From G963556115 sp963678205 (GTDB taxonomy: Bacteria; Planctomycetota; SZUA-567): a DNA stretch of 64,000 nt. The stretch spans positions 1-64,000 of the forward strand of contig OY782760.1 of NCBI GenBank assembly GCA_963678205.1. Reading direction: 5' to 3'. Below are positions 7,677 through 17,860 of this stretch, piece after piece. Position 1 is the stretch's first letter. Each line of letters begins with the position of its first letter. Below the pieces are notes generated by a model. The model saw only the letters and a program-made list of their open reading frames with translations, did not search any database and was not told the DNA's origin. The position numbers and the translations under genes were made by a program.

Positions 7677-8561
7677 TTAACTCACCTCCACACCACTCTT
7701 CTTTTTAACATCAGCAGGTGTTACATTAAAATGCTTCTTGAATGCCTTGGACAAGGCAAATGCACTCTCATAACCAACTTCCTCTGAAATCATACTGAGG
7801 GACATCTCAGTATTACATAATAGCTCTCTAGCCTTAGCAAGTCGCATTTCCCTCACCAGTTGCATAGGCGTAGCTTTATACGTAGATTGAACCATCCTAT
7901 GAAGTTGCGCAGTTGAAACATATATGATATCGGCAAGATTCTGAACTGTCCAGCGTTTTGCTAGTTCCTGCCCAACTTTACACATCAAATACTCTAACTC
8001 TCGTTCTTGCTCAGTCACTCTTGGCTCTATTTCTTCTCCATTTATCTCACGCTCAAGATACTTGCATATAAGTCCAGCATAATACCCTGAAACCTCTGAA
8101 GAATCTTGATAGGCACTACTACCCTCTCTGATATACCCGCATACATTTGCATAGATCTCATCTATCCAGCAACCTTTAGATGAAGAGATAATAGCTGCGT
8201 CCAGATTTGCCCAAAGCCCTATAGGATGAAGGAGGAACCAACATAAATCAAGTTTACCTTGTGTCCAATAGCACTGCTGATAAGACTTTGGCATTATAAC
8301 CCTATCACCAGCTCCAGCAGCACATATCTCATCACCACTATTTATAAAATAAAGTTTACCTGACATAATAAAAAAAACATGATGCTTACACACATTATAT
8401 CGCCTTACTTTATACCCTTTACCCGCCTTTGTTACTCCTGCATGCATGATCCCACTTCTATTCAATATTTCTGCAGCATCTACATCAAGCCTGAGTAGTT
8501 CTTCAGACGAGCCTCGCGGCATAATGATATTTGTGGACATGTTTTTGATATTATCAGCCAT
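7677..8561 (-). CDS. AraC-family transcriptional regulator
   Basis: This 294-residue protein has an N-terminal cupin-like sensor region (to about residue 160) and a C-terminal pair of helix-turn-helix motifs. These include the QNLADIIYVSTAQLHRMVQ helix pair and the family signature ISEEVGYESAFALSKAFKKHFNVTPADVKK-type segment. Regulators of this build usually respond to sugars. It is transcribed away from the MFS transporter gene at 8784, so it probably controls that transporter; this is inferred from position only. No clear operator repeat was found in the 222-base gap. Confidence 0.92.
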   Translation of the reverse strand: MADNIKNMSTNIIMPRGSSEELLRLDVDAAEILNRSGIMHAGVTKAGKGYKVRRYNVCKHHVFFIMSGKLYFINSGDEICAAGAGDRVIMPKSYQQCYWTQGKLDLCWFLLHPIGLWANLDAAIISSSKGCWIDEIYANVCGYIREGSSAYQDSSEVSGYYAGLICKYLEREINGEEIEPRVTEQERELEYLMCKVGQELAKRWTVQNLADIIYVSTAQLHRMVQSTYKATPMQLVREMRLAKARELLCNTEMSLSMISEEVGYESAFALSKAFKKHFNVTPADVKKKSGVEVS

Positions 8562-8783
8562 TTTATTCTTCTTGAAAGTAGAGTATATTACTTAAAGAAT
8601 CAATTATATAAATCTGCAATAAAAAATGTATAAAAATATGCTACAAATGCACCTTAATTATAAATCACAAGTATTACCTTAAATATATAACAATATATAA
8701 TAAATTGAAAGAAAGTTTTGAAATAGACAAAAACTTTATAAACTGATAAAGAACTGCTCTATTTCCTTGTCGCTGGAGATATT

Positions 8784-10031
8784 ATGTTAAACTCAAGAAA
8801 AATGATTTTTGGGAGGTATGACTACGCCTCATTTTCAAGCCTTTTTACATATGCATCTGCATCAGTCGTTGTTCCTATAGCACTGGTAGCACTATCAAAA
8901 GACTTAGGTTTCGATCTTGAAGCCGGTGGCTTCTCAGCCGGTGGGGCATTAGGTATTGCGCACTCAATGCCAATTGTACTAACAATGCTACTGACAGGTT
9001 TTCTTGCCGGCAAATATGGGAAAAGAAAAACATTAGGGGTTTCAGCTTTACTAATGGGTATAGGAATGATGCTCTGTTCATTTGCTCCTTCTTACAATAT
9101 CTTTTTTATGACAATTATTATTGCAAGCCTTGGTGAAGGTGTTATTGAGGCGCTCGCAACACCTTTTGTAAACGATTTGCATCAAAAAGAAGCGGGAAGG
9201 TACGTAAATGTAACACATTCATTCTGGTCAGTTGGTGTACTTTTTACTGTGATAACATCTGGTATACTTCTTACTGTTGGTGTAAATTGGAGAATAATAA
9301 TCTTTGGAGTAGGAGTTATTGCTGCAATTCCAACACTTCTGCTATTACTCCCTGAAAAGCAAGATAAGAAGTATCCTGAACACCCTGAACCTCTCCACTG
9401 GAAAACAGTAAGCTCGCAGTCAGTATCAATAATGAAAAACAAGAGATTCTGGCTATTCTTCTGCGCAATGTTTGTTGCCGGTGGAGGAGAATTTTGCCTT
9501 ACTTTCTGGTGTGCAAGTTATATCCAATTAACCTTTACAGCCGAAGCCTGGACCGGTGGTGTTGGCACAGGGCTTTTTGCTGGAGGCATGATCATTGGCA
9601 GAATGTTTGGAGGGTATTTTATAAAACAACATCACCTTCGAGCACTTATATTATATTCTTCTCTTGTTGGCGTCATAACAACAGTATTCTTTCCAATAAC
9701 AAGCAATCTTTGGATTTTCTTTGCTCTACTATTTATATCTGGTTTGGCAACTGCTCCGTTCTGGCCTAGTATTCAAACATACGCCGTAGACCGAATACCT
9801 AATGAAGACTCAACTATGATGTACATTCTTTTGTCATGCGCAGGAATACCTGGCTGTGGATTCTTTACATGGTTACTAGGTTATATAAGCACACTTAATG
9901 GTAGTATTACAAACTCATTCTACTTAATACCTAGTTGCTTTATTCTTATCTTTGCATTCATCGGGATAGATTATATATTAAATGAAAAAAATAGACCTAA
10001 TAAAATCAACAACTCATGCCAGTTCGATTAG
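8784..10031 (+). CDS. Major facilitator superfamily transporter
   Basis: This 415-residue protein has about twelve hydrophobic segments. The loop between segments 2 and 3 contains the MFS motif GKYGKRKTLG. A charged cytoplasmic loop (around KQDKKYPEHPEP) separates the two six-helix halves. The substrate cannot be read from sequence; sugar uptake is plausible because the neighbour is an AraC-type regulator. The ATG is preceded by GGAG with a good spacing. It ends in a bidirectional terminator shared with fusA. Confidence 0.9.
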   Translation: MLNSRKMIFGRYDYASFSSLFTYASASVVVPIALVALSKDLGFDLEAGGFSAGGALGIAHSMPIVLTMLLTGFLAGKYGKRKTLGVSALLMGIGMMLCSFAPSYNIFFMTIIIASLGEGVIEALATPFVNDLHQKEAGRYVNVTHSFWSVGVLFTVITSGILLTVGVNWRIIIFGVGVIAAIPTLLLLLPEKQDKKYPEHPEPLHWKTVSSQSVSIMKNKRFWLFFCAMFVAGGGEFCLTFWCASYIQLTFTAEAWTGGVGTGLFAGGMIIGRMFGGYFIKQHHLRALILYSSLVGVITTVFFPITSNLWIFFALLFISGLATAPFWPSIQTYAVDRIPNEDSTMMYILLSCAGIPGCGFFTWLLGYISTLNGSITNSFYLIPSCFILIFAFIGIDYILNEKNRPNKINNSCQFD

Positions 10032-10037
10032 ATAAAA

Positions 10038-10070
10038 AAAAAGAGAGTGAATAAATTTCACTCTCTTTTT
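10038..10070. terminator. Bidirectional terminator between MFS gene and fusA
   Basis: A 13-bp stem AAAAAGAGAGTGA/TCACTCTCTTTTT has A/T runs on both sides, so it can serve both convergent genes. Confidence 0.85.
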
Positions 10071-10100
10071 CAGTATCTCTAAAAACAAAATAGTTAATTC

Positions 10101-12191
10101 TTATTTACCTTCGTTACGTTTCTTCTTAGCCTCTATAACCTCTTCAGCAATACTGAATGGTACTGCCTCATAATGTTCAAACTGCATTGTAAATGCTGCA
10201 CGACCAGAAGAAGCATTACGTAGTTCAGTTGCATAGCCAAACATATTCGCAAGAGGAACAAAACCCTTGATAATCTGAGCATTGCCCTGAGCATCCATAC
10301 CACTAACACGACCACGCTTTGAGCAGATATTACCAGTAATAGTACCAGCAAACTCTTCTGGAGTAGTAACAGCAACGCTCATCATTGGCTCAAGAAGTTG
10401 TGGGTTAGCCTTCATCATAGCTTCTTTGAATGCCATGCTACCACATATCTTAAATGACTGTTCACTTGAGTCAACATCGTGATACTTACCATCAACAAGA
10501 CGGACACGAACGTCAACAACCGGATAGCCAGCCCAAGCGCCCTTCTGCATAGATTCAATAACACCCTTTTCAAATGCAGGGATATATTCCTTAGGGATAG
10601 CACCACCAACAATTTCATTCTTAAACTCAAATCCTGAACCTGGCTCAAGTGGTTCAAGAACAATAATACCCTCAGCAAATTGACCACGACCACCAGACTG
10701 CTTAGCGTAGCGCATTCTATGCTCAACAGTTGCAGTAGCAGTTTCACGATAAGCAACCTGTGGTGCACCAACCTCAATATTTACGCCAAACTCACGTTTT
10801 AGACGGTCAGCAATAATTTCAAGGTGTAGCTCACCCATACCTGAGATAATAGTATCATCTGTTTCAGGATCAGAACTTACAATGAAGGTTGGATCTTCTT
10901 CAGCGAGCTTAGCAAGTGCCTTACCCAATTTATCACGGTCTGATCTTTCCTGTGGAGTAACAGCAATAGACAGAACCGGTGCAGGAAATTCAATAGCTTC
11001 AAGAACAATTGGATTTTCTTCTTCACATAGAGTGTCACCTGTGATAGTATCAGCAAGCCCAACAATACCACCAATTTCACCAGAATATAGGCAATCAACC
11101 TGTTCCTGCCTATTTGCGTGCATCTTTACAATACGACCAACACGCTGTCTCTTATTCTGAGTAGAATTATATACGTAAGTACCAGCACTCAAAGTACCAG
11201 AGTATACACGCACAAAACACAACTTACCAATATGTTTATCAGCCATAATTTTGAATGCAAGAGCAGCCATACGTCCACTATCCTTTGGTACACGAGTCGT
11301 CTCTTTTCCATCATCTAGGCAAGTACCTGAGATAGGAGGCAGATCAACTGGACTTGGCAAGTACTGAAGAACTGCATCAAGAAGTCTCTGTACGCCTTTG
11401 TTCTTGAAAGCACTACCACAAAATACAGGACAAATAAGGTGTTGAAAGGTTGCGGCGCGAGCTGCTGCATGGATCTCTTCAGGAAGAATTTCCTCATCAC
11501 CACAGAATTTCTCTAGTAATGCTTCATCACATTCAGAAACCTTCTCAATAAGATTTCTTCTCCATGTTTCTGCCTCTTCTTTGAGATCTTCTGGAATTTC
11601 AGCAATTTCAAACTTCATTCCATCATCATTATCATAAAGAATAGCGTGATTATCAATGAGGTCGATGATACCCTTAAAGCCACCTTCACAACCAATAGGC
11701 AGTACGAAAGGAACGGCATTTGCTCCAAGTTCTCTTTCAATAGATTCAACAACTTTGTAGAAGTCAGCACCTAAGCGGTCCATTTTATTTATAAAACCAA
11801 TACGTGGTACAGCATATTTTTCAGCCTGACGCCATACAGTTTCAGACTGTGGTTCAACACCACCAACCGCACAGAAAAGACCAATTGCACCGTCAAGAAT
11901 ACGTAGAGAACGCTCTACTTCAACTGTAAAGTCAACGTGCCCTGGGGTATCGATAATATTGATCTGATGCTTACGCCATTCACAAGTAGTAGCAGCAGAA
12001 GTGATAGTAATACCACGTTCCTGTTCCTGCTCCATCCAGTCCATAGTAGCCGCACCGTCATGTACTTCACCAATTTTATGAGACTTACCAGTATAGTAAA
12101 GAATACGTTCAGTAGTAGTAGTTTTACCGGCATCAATATGCGCCATAATACCAATGTTACGCATGTTCTCAAGTGGGTGGCTTCTTGCCAT
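10101..12191 (-). CDS. fusA: Translation elongation factor G
   Basis: EF-G is the GTPase that drives ribosome translocation. The 696-residue product has all G motifs: AHIDAGKTT, RGITI, DTPGHVDF and NKMD. The later EF-G domains are intact to the end. The start at 12191 (MARSHPLENMRN) has AAGGAG upstream; the 17-codon longer frame from 12242 lacks one. It is not in a str operon here (no rpsL, rpsG or tuf nearby) but lies between rsgA and a convergent MFS gene. Confidence 0.97.
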   Translation of the reverse strand: MARSHPLENMRNIGIMAHIDAGKTTTTERILYYTGKSHKIGEVHDGAATMDWMEQEQERGITITSAATTCEWRKHQINIIDTPGHVDFTVEVERSLRILDGAIGLFCAVGGVEPQSETVWRQAEKYAVPRIGFINKMDRLGADFYKVVESIERELGANAVPFVLPIGCEGGFKGIIDLIDNHAILYDNDDGMKFEIAEIPEDLKEEAETWRRNLIEKVSECDEALLEKFCGDEEILPEEIHAAARAATFQHLICPVFCGSAFKNKGVQRLLDAVLQYLPSPVDLPPISGTCLDDGKETTRVPKDSGRMAALAFKIMADKHIGKLCFVRVYSGTLSAGTYVYNSTQNKRQRVGRIVKMHANRQEQVDCLYSGEIGGIVGLADTITGDTLCEEENPIVLEAIEFPAPVLSIAVTPQERSDRDKLGKALAKLAEEDPTFIVSSDPETDDTIISGMGELHLEIIADRLKREFGVNIEVGAPQVAYRETATATVEHRMRYAKQSGGRGQFAEGIIVLEPLEPGSGFEFKNEIVGGAIPKEYIPAFEKGVIESMQKGAWAGYPVVDVRVRLVDGKYHDVDSSEQSFKICGSMAFKEAMMKANPQLLEPMMSVAVTTPEEFAGTITGNICSKRGRVSGMDAQGNAQIIKGFVPLANMFGYATELRNASSGRAAFTMQFEHYEAVPFSIAEEVIEAKKKRNEGK

Positions 12192-12273
12192 TTCTAGCTC
12201 CTTAGTTATTAAAAGTAATAATGATCTTATGTAAAAACTCAACTTATTATCATTTTATGATATTAACAAAATC

Positions 12274-12298
12274 GGCATCGTGTCTAAAGCACGATGCC
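12274..12298. terminator. Hairpin between rsgA and fusA
   Basis: A 9-bp stem GGCATCGTG/CACGATGCC is flanked by AAAATC on one side and TTTTATT on the other. On the minus strand it would follow rsgA and precede fusA, with GATTTTG as a modest T-tract. It may terminate rsgA transcripts. Confidence 0.5.
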
Positions 12299-12430
12299 TT
12301 TTATTATGATGTTTGTATGATTATAACAAAATTTTGTGCATTGTCAATATACTAACGCATTCTTAGTCAAACATTAAATAAAAAAAGCTACTATTTCCTA
12401 TTAAAATTGACTATTTAACCAAAAGCATAC

Positions 12431-13528
12431 TTAAAACCTCTTATTATTATTTTTGTTATAATGCTTTAGTATTTTACTCAACTTCTTATCTTTCTTAATT
12501 TTGTCATGATACTGCATACCATAATACTCTGTTTCCTTCTTTATTTTCAGGTAATTATCATACCTTTCAGGCTCAATTTCACCTCTTTCAACAGTCACCT
12601 TAACAGCACAGCCACTCTCATGAGTATGAGAACAGTCTTTAAATCGACACAACTGATTATATTCTCCAAACTCATCAAAAGTATTCTCAATACCTCTGCC
12701 AACCTCAAAATTAGCAAGCTCACGCATTCCTGGTGTATCGATAAATATAACTCCTGAATCAAGCCTCAATAATTGCCGACTAACAGTTGTATGTCTTCCT
12801 TTCCCATCTCCTTGCCTTACTTCTGAGGTTTTCTGCACCTCACGCTGCAACAAGTTATTCAGAATGGTTGACTTCCCTACACCAGATGGACCGAGTAGAC
12901 AATAAGTATTCTCAGGAACGAGCATACCTTCAATACTACGCCCAAAACTCTCAATATCAGCATTATTCAATAATACGAATGGACAACGAATGCGAGATAG
13001 CTTTTCTTCCAAAGCATTCAATTCTGAACTAGACAAAAGATCTATTTTTGTTATGACAGCCAATGACTCAATACTACTACTACTGAGCATTACTAAATAT
13101 CTTTCAAATAGATTCAAATTAATATTATTCGCAGCCTGTACGATAAGCCCAATATCCACATTTGAAGCAATAAGCTGAAAGCCCACTGTCTTACCAGCTT
13201 TTTTTCTTTTTAGCAATGTATTCCTAGGCAATATATTATGAATAATCGCGAATGAATTATTATCAAACACCTCAGCTTCAACCCAGTCACCAGTAGCTGG
13301 AAAGTCTTCAGAGTTTTCTGAGTCAAAAACAAACCTGCCAGATAACTCAGCATGAATTATATGACAACCATCAGAGACAATACAGCTATTTTTATTAACT
13401 TCAGTCACTCTAAGAACTATGTAATTACTATCAAAGTTCTTATAATTACTACACTTACTCCATTGTGCAAAACCAAGACATTGTATATTATTTTCCATGA
13501 TTCGATATTCCTTATATTTTTTTGCCAT
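12431..13528 (-). CDS. rsgA: Ribosome small-subunit biogenesis GTPase RsgA
   Basis: RsgA is a circularly permuted GTPase that helps mature the 30S subunit. The permuted order is visible: G4 TKIDLL, then G1 GPSGVGKST, then G3 DTPGMREL. An N-terminal OB-fold region precedes these, and the C-terminal zinc site follows (C-x4-C-x-H-x5-C in the CRFKDCSHTHESGC segment). I chose the ATG at 13528, which has GAAGGTAG upstream. A Met at 13498 with AAGGA eleven bases away is an alternative, and the frame extends to 13570. The gene precedes fusA, so both neighbours concern the ribosome. Confidence 0.93.
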   Translation of the reverse strand: MAKKYKEYRIMENNIQCLGFAQWSKCSNYKNFDSNYIVLRVTEVNKNSCIVSDGCHIIHAELSGRFVFDSENSEDFPATGDWVEAEVFDNNSFAIIHNILPRNTLLKRKKAGKTVGFQLIASNVDIGLIVQAANNINLNLFERYLVMLSSSSIESLAVITKIDLLSSSELNALEEKLSRIRCPFVLLNNADIESFGRSIEGMLVPENTYCLLGPSGVGKSTILNNLLQREVQKTSEVRQGDGKGRHTTVSRQLLRLDSGVIFIDTPGMRELANFEVGRGIENTFDEFGEYNQLCRFKDCSHTHESGCAVKVTVERGEIEPERYDNYLKIKKETEYYGMQYHDKIKKDKKLSKILKHYNKNNNKRF

Positions 13529-13901
13529 AATTCTACCTTCAACAGGCACTGTTAAAATTATGCTAAACACCTACTTTCAAAGGCGTAGTACTCTCATAAT
13601 TTTTAAGTTACATAGAATTCAGTGAATTAACAAACGGCACCAGCTAACAAAATGCAGGTGACGACAAGATAATCAAGCCCGATTATCCATTCAAAATTAA
13701 TCAAATTCTGATTATAGCACCTTTATCTTCGTTAGGCTAAAATTGTTACTTATACATGAAGTGAGCAATTACAATAAAAAGACTCAAGATAATGCCAACA
13801 AAGACATATCATTAATAAATTACAATTTACAGTAAATTGCTTTTCTTGAATTTACGTAGGATTTACGCAAATATGATTATCGAACCAGCATCAAATTCCT
13901 T
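13529..13901. other. Intergenic stretch, nothing assigned
   Basis: No RNA gene, terminator or convincing frame is seen. A small inverted repeat GATAATC/GATTATC lies near 13668-13687. A 25-codon minus-strand frame nearby encodes a hydrophobic peptide but has no good ribosome site. Confidence 0.4.
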
Positions 13902-14456
13902 TTAAGAAATCAATCCATTTAAATACATAAATAATTTTGAATCAAATTTTGCTTCTTTTGCTATCTCTGCATCAAGAAATGCTTTGACATTAGCACGGCT
14001 AAGAGTCACAACATCAATATCTTCACTATCCTGCAGATCCATTTTAGGCTGCTGCTGTACAGGAAGCTCCATGAAAACCAAATAGACTGCTTCTCCCGAC
14101 ATTCCCGGAGTATTAAAAGTTGGAGCTACAATTGAAACAACCTCCCCAGAGTACCCTGTTTCCTCCTTAAGCTCTCTTATGGCCGCAACTTCTGGACTCT
14201 CACCTTTATCAATAAGTCCTGCCGGAAATTCATATACATATCCTTTTGCAGGAGGACGATACTGCTTAATAATAACCAGTTCCTGAGACTCAACTATCCA
14301 CGGGATAATCATTACTGCCTCTGCACTATCAGATAGCCTTTCCAATGATTCCCAAATCTTTTCTTCACCATACTTATCTCGCCAAAAAATATTTACATAC
14401 TTGAGAAATCTTCCTTTAGCGACTGTCTCTCGCTTTATTTCTCTGTCAATACTCAT
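13902..14456 (-). CDS. NUDIX hydrolase, ADP-ribose pyrophosphatase type
   Basis: This 184-residue protein has a complete Nudix box, GLIDKGESP...RELKEETGY, at about residues 80-102. The preceding segment EFPAG and the QYRPP motif are typical of ADP-ribose diphosphatases (NudF/ADPRase group), which split ADP-ribose to AMP and ribose 5-phosphate. The C-terminal region is of ordinary family length. It lies downstream of the Cys-rich lipoprotein gene, separated by a terminator, so it likely has its own promoter. Subfamily is inferred from motifs; other nucleoside-diphosphate substrates are possible. Confidence 0.88.
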   Translation of the reverse strand: MSIDREIKRETVAKGRFLKYVNIFWRDKYGEEKIWESLERLSDSAEAVMIIPWIVESQELVIIKQYRPPAKGYVYEFPAGLIDKGESPEVAAIRELKEETGYSGEVVSIVAPTFNTPGMSGEAVYLVFMELPVQQQPKMDLQDSEDIDVVTLSRANVKAFLDAEIAKEAKFDSKLFMYLNGLIS

Positions 14457-14482
14457 ATGACCTCATTTCTAGCAAAGAATAA

Positions 14483-14509
14483 AGCCTTCCAAAGCATAGC
14501 TGGAAGGCT
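14483..14509 (-). terminator. Terminator of the Cys-rich lipoprotein gene
   Basis: A perfect 9-bp stem AGCCTTCCA/TGGAAGGCT is followed on the minus strand by TTATTCTTT, just downstream of the stop codon at 14536. Confidence 0.75.
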
Positions 14510-14535
14510 CTAAATATTCATTCCAGGTACTCTTC

Positions 14536-14703
14536 TTATAGTTCTGTGACATTAGGAATTGGCAGCATATAATCATCGCAATCACTACAAATCTGCTGAG
14601 AATCCATAACACATTTATCACATGTTTCAGTTGTACCACAAGCAGAACACCCACCTAAAACAGCAGCTCCAGCCAAAACTAGACCTAAAAGAATTTTCTT
14701 CAT
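14536..14703 (-). CDS. Small Cys-rich lipoprotein
   Basis: The product has 55 residues. The first 18 form a lipoprotein signal peptide (MKK, hydrophobic core, lipobox LGGC), so Cys19 should be lipidated. The mature part is only 37 residues and holds three C-x2-C pairs (C19/C22, C28/C31, C39/C42) plus several acidic residues, which suggests metal binding or disulfides. The start at 14703 has AAGGAG eight bases upstream; an ATG two codons earlier overlaps that site, and the longer frame to 14763 is unlikely. I recognise no family. The gene has its own terminator. Confidence 0.75.
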   Translation of the reverse strand: MKKILLGLVLAGAAVLGGCSACGTTETCDKCVMDSQQICSDCDDYMLPIPNVTEL

Positions 14704-14947
14704 ATCCATCTCCTTAATTTTATTTCCCCAAAAGTAATACAAGCACATTATTTTATGCTTCACACTTAATTTAGTATATAATACTACCCCGCAATTAAAA
14801 AGTCAAACACAATAATTCAATAAAGGTTGATATTTATTGGTTAATAAGAAAGTCCTATAAAGAGTAATTCGCCACTACTATATCTATTTATATTTACTCA
14901 ACCAGCTATCTTTTATTACAATCATTGAATTCCTTGAATAATATGCA

Positions 14948-17860
14948 CTAATCAAGGTATGGTTTCAGATACTTGCCAGTATAGCTACCCTTTATATTGA
15001 CCACGTCCTCCGGTGTACCAGTCGCTATAATATTACCTCCTCTATCCCCACCTTCAGGACCTAGATCAATAATCCAATCTGACGACTTGATCATATCAAG
15101 GTTATGCTCAATCACGACAACAGTATTACCCATATCAACAAGCCTGTTTAAAACACTGATCAATTTTTTAATATCTGAGAAATGGAGCCCAGTAGTTGGT
15201 TCATCTAAGACATACAGTGTCTTACCAGTAGCTCTTTTTGCTAGCTCTGAGGAAAGCTTCATACGTTGCGCCTCACCACCTGAAAGTGTAGTACTGCTTT
15301 GCCCAAGAGCGACATAATCTAACCCTACATCAACAAGTGTCTGCATAGTGTTTCGAATACTTGGCACCGGCTCAAAAAACGCATATGCTTCAGCAATAGT
15401 CATATTGAGAACATCATAAATATTTTTACCTTTATATCGAATCTCAAGGGTTTCACGGTTATACCGTTTTCCTCGGCAATGCTCACACTCCACAAATACA
15501 TCAGGTAAAAAATGCATCTCAATCTTCATAACCCCAGCACCTTGACAATGCTCACATCGACCACCTTTAACATTAAAAGAAAATCTACCCGGCTGATAAC
15601 CTCGTATCTTTGCTTCAGAGGTCATAGAGAATAACTTACGTATCTCGCCAAAGACATTTGTATAAGTTGCAGGATTTGATCTTGGGGTCTTTCCAATAGG
15701 AGATTGATCAATATTAATAATTTTATCAATCTTCTCAACTCCAAGGAGTTTTTTAAAATGACCTGGTTTTTCCTTACTACCGTATAGCTCACGTTTTAAA
15801 GCTTTAGTAAATGTTTGTGTGATAAGTGTACTCTTACCAGAACCTGAAACTCCAGTAACACAGGTAAATGTCCCGAGTGGAAAAGATGCCTCAACGTTCT
15901 GCAAATTATTAGAGTTGGCGCCAGTTATCTTGATACGGTTACGGTTTACATCAATTTTACGTCTCTGAACAGGTATAGGAATAGACTCCTTGCCACTGAG
16001 ATAACGCCCTGTTTCACTATTTGGGTTATTTTTAACCTCTTCAACTGTACCGCAAGCAGTAATTGTCCCGCCATTCACCCCAGCTCCCGGCCCTACATCA
16101 ATAAGATAATCAGCCGCGCGAATAACATCTTCATCATGCTCTACAACAATAACAGTATTACCAATATCACGCATCTTTTGAAGTGTCGCAAGCAACCTGT
16201 CATTATCACGTTGATGAAGACCGATCGTCGGCTCATCAAGTACATAACAAACACCAACAAGCCCCTGCCCCACCTGACTGGCAAGCCGGATTCTCTGCGC
16301 TTCACCGCCAGACAATGTACCAGCAATTCTATTAAGGGTTAGATAATCAAGACCTACATCAGACATAAACTGTAAACGTTTAATCACCTCTTTGCGAATA
16401 GGAGCAGCAATCTTACTAGCCTCTTTACCAAGATTCAATCCTTCCATAAACTTGATTGCATCAGTAACGGTAAAACATACGATATCATATATCGACTTAC
16501 CAGATATTTTTACAGACATAGACTCTTTTCTAAGCCTCGCACCACCGCACACCGGACATGGAAGCACCGACATATACTCATGAATCTTATTTTTAACATA
16601 TTCGCTATCAGTAGTCCTAAAACGTCTTTCAAGATTTGGTACAACACCTTCCCAACCATTTGCAGGATCACCATACATAAGAATTTTTTTCTCACGCACA
16701 CTTAAATCACAGAACGGAGTATCAAGATCAACTCTATATTTTTGAGAGTACTCTTCTAACATATAGTAATAATGAATACTCATCCTTTTGCCACCTGTAC
16801 GCCAACCCTGAACTGCACCGTCACTTATGGATTTTGTATCATCAGGTACAATTAATTCTGGGTCAAGCTCCAACTTTGTACCAAGCCCATCACATTCAGG
16901 ACATGCGCCATAAGGCGAGTTAAACGAAAACATTCTAGGTTCTAGCTCAGGATATGAAATATTACAATCCACACACCCATAACGTTCACTGAAAAGAGTA
17001 TCCTCAAATTTACCCTTTTCTACTTCAACACTTGCAATAACCAACCCATCGCTAAGAACAATCGCCTGCTCTACAGCCTCTGTCACGCGTCCTTTACTAT
17101 CTTCAGAGAGTGACAACCTATCAATCACCGCATCAAGGGAATGTTTTTTGTTCTTATCTTTGAGAGCTTCAAGTTCGCGAACCTCTACCATCTCACCATC
17201 AACACGTGCACGGACATAACCTTCTCGTGCTAACATCTGGAGTTCATTACGATGCTCACCTTTACGTCCACGAACAATAGGAGAGTATAGAATACAACGC
17301 TTACCTTTACCAAGCTGAATAATATTATCAACAATTTGCTGAATTGTCTGCCGAGCAATCGGTTTGCCACATTCATAACAGAATGGTTCACCTGCTCTGG
17401 CAAATAAAAGACGCAAGTAGTCATAAATTTCAGTTACAGTAGCCACAGTAGAACGCGGATTTGACTGCCCTTTACGCTGCTCAATGGCAATTGTTGGCGG
17501 AAGACCCGAGATATGCTCAACCTCAGGTTTCTGCATCATCTGCAAAAATTGCCGAGCGTACGCTGAAAGCGATTCCATGTAACGCCTTTGCCCCTCTACA
17601 AATATTGTATCAAAAGCAAGTGAAGACTTACCAGAACCGGAAAGCCCCGTAACCACACATAACGTATGATGTGGAATATTGATAGAAACATTTTTCAAAT
17701 TATGTTCATTCGACCCAACAACCGATATTTCCTGAATCTCATTTAACTGCTGGTTTTTAATATTTTTTTCTATTTGTTCTATATTTTTATCTTCAGCACT
17801 TACCACTTTTTTCTTAGTGGTTTTCTTTTTAGCTGCAACTTTTCTCTGTCTTTTAGCCAT
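14948..17860 (-). CDS. uvrA: Excinuclease ABC subunit A
   Basis: UvrA finds DNA lesions for nucleotide-excision repair. The 970-residue protein has two ABC ATPase modules, with Walker A GLSGSGKSS and GVSGSGKST and two LSGGEAQR signatures. Its zinc modules include C-x2-C pairs at CYECGK, CPVCGG, CEHCQG and CEHCRG. The first 45 or so residues are an extension rich in Lys (KKKTTKKK) and Glu/Gln, ahead of the normal family start near SVVGSNEHNLKNV. The ATG at 17860 has AGGA upstream, so the extension is probably real. The gene is monocistronic. Confidence 0.97.
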   Translation of the reverse strand: MAKRQRKVAAKKKTTKKKVVSAEDKNIEQIEKNIKNQQLNEIQEISVVGSNEHNLKNVSINIPHHTLCVVTGLSGSGKSSLAFDTIFVEGQRRYMESLSAYARQFLQMMQKPEVEHISGLPPTIAIEQRKGQSNPRSTVATVTEIYDYLRLLFARAGEPFCYECGKPIARQTIQQIVDNIIQLGKGKRCILYSPIVRGRKGEHRNELQMLAREGYVRARVDGEMVEVRELEALKDKNKKHSLDAVIDRLSLSEDSKGRVTEAVEQAIVLSDGLVIASVEVEKGKFEDTLFSERYGCVDCNISYPELEPRMFSFNSPYGACPECDGLGTKLELDPELIVPDDTKSISDGAVQGWRTGGKRMSIHYYYMLEEYSQKYRVDLDTPFCDLSVREKKILMYGDPANGWEGVVPNLERRFRTTDSEYVKNKIHEYMSVLPCPVCGGARLRKESMSVKISGKSIYDIVCFTVTDAIKFMEGLNLGKEASKIAAPIRKEVIKRLQFMSDVGLDYLTLNRIAGTLSGGEAQRIRLASQVGQGLVGVCYVLDEPTIGLHQRDNDRLLATLQKMRDIGNTVIVVEHDEDVIRAADYLIDVGPGAGVNGGTITACGTVEEVKNNPNSETGRYLSGKESIPIPVQRRKIDVNRNRIKITGANSNNLQNVEASFPLGTFTCVTGVSGSGKSTLITQTFTKALKRELYGSKEKPGHFKKLLGVEKIDKIINIDQSPIGKTPRSNPATYTNVFGEIRKLFSMTSEAKIRGYQPGRFSFNVKGGRCEHCQGAGVMKIEMHFLPDVFVECEHCRGKRYNRETLEIRYKGKNIYDVLNMTIAEAYAFFEPVPSIRNTMQTLVDVGLDYVALGQSSTTLSGGEAQRMKLSSELAKRATGKTLYVLDEPTTGLHFSDIKKLISVLNRLVDMGNTVVVIEHNLDMIKSSDWIIDLGPEGGDRGGNIIATGTPEDVVNIKGSYTGKYLKPYLD

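Noticed and set aside
8822..9442. Minus-strand frames inside the MFS gene
   Set aside because: They run opposite a clearly coding membrane protein and show no domain or ribosome site.
13655..13730. 25-codon hydrophobic minus-strand frame
   Set aside because: It starts only at TTG without a Shine-Dalgarno sequence and overlaps a small inverted repeat; likely chance.
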